Assembly (NCBI GenBank): GCA_030611185.1 | Contig: JAUWQG010000057.1 | Coordinates: 1-6,148 of the forward strand | Source: Nitrososphaerota archaeon | GTDB lineage: Archaea; Thermoproteota; Nitrososphaeria; Nitrososphaerales; Nitrosopumilaceae | Direction: 5' to 3' | DNA length: 6,148 nucleotides | Shown here: in pieces, positions 4,826-6,148 of the stretch | How the letters are laid out: every line of letters starts with the position of its first letter | Position numbering within the stretch: the stretch's first letter is position 1 | Program-made: the position numbers and the translations under genes | The notes under the pieces: generated by a model | Told to the model about the DNA's origin: nothing | The model's database searches: none | What the model saw: the letters and a program-made list of their open reading frames with translations, nothing else

Positions 4826-5398
4826 ATGATGAGTCAATTTGAGCGTGAAGAAACTTCATTTGAGCGTGAGAGAGCAATATTAGAGGAGATAAAAAATAAT
4901 CCAAATCTACACCATAATGCCCTGATAAAATCAATTGTCCCCAAATACATGGCAAAAACTACCTTTGAGAAGACAAAAAATCAATTAATTGAGAAGAACA
5001 TCCTAACAGTATCTCAAATTGGGAATAAAAAGTTCTACAGCATTACTGAAAATTATCAAAAAAAATCAATTCAACTAATGGAAAGAATATCTCATGAAAA
5101 GTATCAAATCCTACAACACAGGATTAGAAGAATAAAAAATGACTATCGGCATAAAGATGTAGATGAAAAGATATCCACATGTGTTCAACTTTTTAGAAGT
5201 TTACTTCAAGTAGATAACGGGTTTACATTTTTAGACTCAATTAAAAATGCTAAAAGAACTTTGTATAAAGATGAACATCTTGTCATCCAAGAAATGATTT
5301 CAATTATTTTTCACATGATATCAGATGGGAATGATTCCGAATTAGTGTATCCCCAGGTTATGAGCTATATTGAAGGAACTATTTCTAAAAATATTTAG
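4826..5398 (+). CDS. winged-helix-type transcriptional regulator, unnamed
   Basis: This gene encodes 190 residues with no membrane segment or cysteine pair. Residues about 16-75 read as a winged helix-turn-helix: helix ERAILEEIKNNP, a second helix near 29-38, a recognition-like helix KTTFEKTKNQLIEKNIL at 44-60, then the wing strands TVSQIGNKKFYSIT at 61-74. This pattern resembles the MarR/ArsR-like DNA-binding folds common in this phylum. The rest (78-190) is predicted mostly helical, with a basic stretch HRIRRIKNDYRHK at 98-110 that could support dimer formation or effector sensing. No ligand-binding motif is recognisable. Starts at 4826 and 4829 (Met-Met) are equally possible. It is divergent from trmI with palindromes between them, so it may control itself and perhaps the trmI block. 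The target and signal are unknown. Confidence 0.75.
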   Translation: MMSQFEREETSFERERAILEEIKNNPNLHHNALIKSIVPKYMAKTTFEKTKNQLIEKNILTVSQIGNKKFYSITENYQKKSIQLMERISHEKYQILQHRIRRIKNDYRHKDVDEKISTCVQLFRSLLQVDNGFTFLDSIKNAKRTLYKDEHLVIQEMISIIFHMISDGNDSELVYPQVMSYIEGTISKNI

Positions 5399-5446
5399 CG
5401 AATAATTCAAATGAAGTTATAATGAAATTACAAAAATAATTGATTT

Positions 5447-5459
5447 AAAATTAATTTTT
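5447..5459. terminator. candidate bidirectional AT-palindrome terminator
   Basis: AAAATTAATTTT (5447-5458) is a perfect palindrome with T5 at 5455-5459 on the plus strand and TTTT on the minus strand. It lies in the convergent gap between the regulator (ends 5398) and the DUF6659-like gene (ends 5468). T-runs in both directions could end both transcripts, although the minus-strand run lies only about 10 nt past its stop codon. Confidence 0.3.
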
Positions 5460-5467
5460 GGGAAGAA

Positions 5468-5836
5468 TTAATCTTTCTTTGATGTGTCTAGCAATAACTT
5501 GAGAGTTTTATTAATAATGTTTGTATGGTTAGCGCTAACTTCAGTAGTTAGCATCAACAGATGTTTGTCATCTATTGGAAATGTAATGCGTTTTAATTTG
5601 TCATATTCTGCCATTGCATATCGAGTATTTCCTAATTTGTGCTCAATATGTTTTCTTGTTTGCCATCTTTGACTAGCATAGTAATGCATCATTATTAGTT
5701 CATCAGCATTGAGGATAGGAGAAATGCCCTCTTTAAAACCCCCATACATCTTTTCACCGGAGCTATTTTGGATTGCAACATATCTAATTGAAGAGTCAAT
5801 TGCCATGACATCATTATACAGTTTATCTAAATCCAA
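5468..5836 (-). CDS. DUF6659 / roadblock-like protein
   Basis: This gene encodes 122 residues, cytosolic, without signal peptide. The order of segments fits a small roadblock/longin-like alpha-beta fold: an N-terminal helix (DLDKLYNDVMAID), a strand-turn-strand IRYVAIQNSSGEKMYGG at 17-33, a helix around DELIMMHYYASQRW (45-58), strands NTRYAMAEYD and LKRITFPID and HLLMLTTE (70-99), and a C-terminal helix NHTNIINKTLKLLL (103-116). I recognise the pattern as that of DUF6659, found in many copies in ammonia-oxidising archaea; the biochemical role is not known. Roadblock domains elsewhere work with small GTPases or as dimer scaffolds, which is only an analogy here. The start is TTG at 5836: no in-frame ATG or GTG lies between it and an upstream TGA, and a TATA-like element sits 27 nt upstream. 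Starting at ATG codon 11 would remove the N-terminal helix. Confidence 0.8.
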   Translation of the reverse strand: MDLDKLYNDVMAIDSSIRYVAIQNSSGEKMYGGFKEGISPILNADELIMMHYYASQRWQTRKHIEHKLGNTRYAMAEYDKLKRITFPIDDKHLLMLTTEVSANHTNIINKTLKLLLDTSKKD

Positions 5837-5858
5837 TAATTCATAAATTCATATCTTG

Positions 5859-5867
5859 TATTAAAAT
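5859..5867 (-). promoter_or_regulatory. TATA box of the DUF6659-like gene
   Basis: TTTTAATAC on the minus strand is centred 27 nt upstream of the TTG start at 5836. This is the spacing expected for a leaderless mRNA that begins at the start codon, and no Shine-Dalgarno is present. The agreement supports TTG 5836 over the internal ATG. Confidence 0.45.
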
Positions 5868-6030
5868 TTATTCAAAAATTAAATTATTTATCAGCAAATT
5901 TTGATGATTTGAAATTATATTAAAGATCTTAACTTTTTTAGTATTTTTGAGATTATCAAATAATTTAAAATAAAATAAACAGAATTTTGATAAACAATTT
6001 AACACCGAATTATGCGATTTTTCTGACTTC

Positions 6031-6040
6031 GATATTAAAC
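6031..6040 (+). promoter_or_regulatory. candidate TATA box for the gene at 6066
   Basis: GATATTAAAC lies about 30 nt before the TTG at 6066 and would put transcription start within a few bases of it, again leaderless. The preceding 5837-6030 is AT-rich spacer with only short, weak inverted repeats and no coding signal that I can support. Confidence 0.35.
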
Positions 6041-6065
6041 TGGATTTTAAGACATTCTAGCCTAA

Positions 6066-6148
6066 TTGAGCTCAGAAATACCACAGATATCCACACCAGA
6101 TGCCATCTTACGCATAAAAAAACTGATAGAGGCAGACCAAGGAGACCC
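6066..6148 (+). CDS. start of a gene running off the window (partial)
   Basis: From TTG 6066 the frame is open to the window end, giving 27 full codons: SSEIPQISTPDAILRIKKLIEADQGDP after the initiator. A TAA lies immediately upstream in frame and there is no in-frame ATG or GTG, so TTG is the only ordinary start. The amphipathic helix (DAILRIKKLIEAD) followed by QGDP, and the richer codon use here than in the AT-rich spacer, suggest real coding sequence. Helix-then-GDP openings of this sort occur, to my recollection, in uncharacterised thaumarchaeal proteins; the family cannot be named from so little. Confidence 0.6.
   Translation, partial: MSSEIPQISTPDAILRIKKLIEADQGD

Noticed and set aside
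4770..4955. 61-residue minus-strand frame opposite the regulator start
   Set aside because: It would overlap the promoter and N-terminal DNA-binding region of the regulator, with no SD or family resemblance.
5837..6030. Possible small RNA or hidden gene in the AT-rich spacer
   Set aside because: Only short weak inverted repeats (for example TTTGA-N5-TCAAA) and scattered stops in the frames I checked; nothing beyond promoter-like AT elements can be supported.

Overview
The window looks like chromosome of an ammonia-oxidising archaeon of the Nitrosopumilus type (phylum Thaumarchaeota/Nitrososphaerota). The DNA is AT-rich. It carries an archaeal 20S proteasome beta subunit, an archaeal TrmI-type tRNA methyltransferase and a short protein of the DUF6659 kind, which I associate with this phylum. 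Several starts lack a Shine-Dalgarno and have a TATA-like element about 25-30 nt upstream, as expected for archaeal leaderless mRNAs. The genus is inferred from gene content and style; no search was run.

Layout: (1) 1-310 holds a possible C-terminal tail of an upstream plus-strand gene, then a 33-residue minus-strand zinc-ribbon protein (85-186), then an AT-rich divergent promoter region. (2) 311-730 is a small secreted protein with a signal peptide. (3) 800-4630 is a minus-strand block read as trmI, nnrD, an M20 metallopeptidase gene, then psmB. The first three are packed like an operon: a 33-nt gap, then a 4-nt overlap. psmB follows after 57 nt and has its own promoter. (4) 4631-4825 is a divergent regulatory region rich in inverted repeats. 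(5) 4826-5398 is an unnamed winged-helix-type regulator on the plus strand. (6) 5468-5836 is a DUF6659/roadblock-like protein on the minus strand with a TTG start. (7) 5837-6065 is an AT-rich promoter region. (8) A plus-strand gene starts at about 6066 and runs off the window.

The central block groups housekeeping jobs: tRNA A57/A58 methylation, repair of damaged NAD(P)H, breakdown of short peptides, and bulk protein degradation. The peptidase and proteasome could act in sequence (proteasome releases peptides, the M20 enzyme finishes small ones), but that link is inferred only from adjacency. I see no mobile element, CRISPR array, tRNA or rRNA.

The points most worth a second look are: the beta subunit has Ala where the catalytic Thr1 should align; TrmI carries a histone-H1-like Lys/Thr tail; a tiny zinc-ribbon gene is easily missed; and the region between trmI and the regulator contains several palindromes, including a perfect 12-bp one just ahead of the regulator start.
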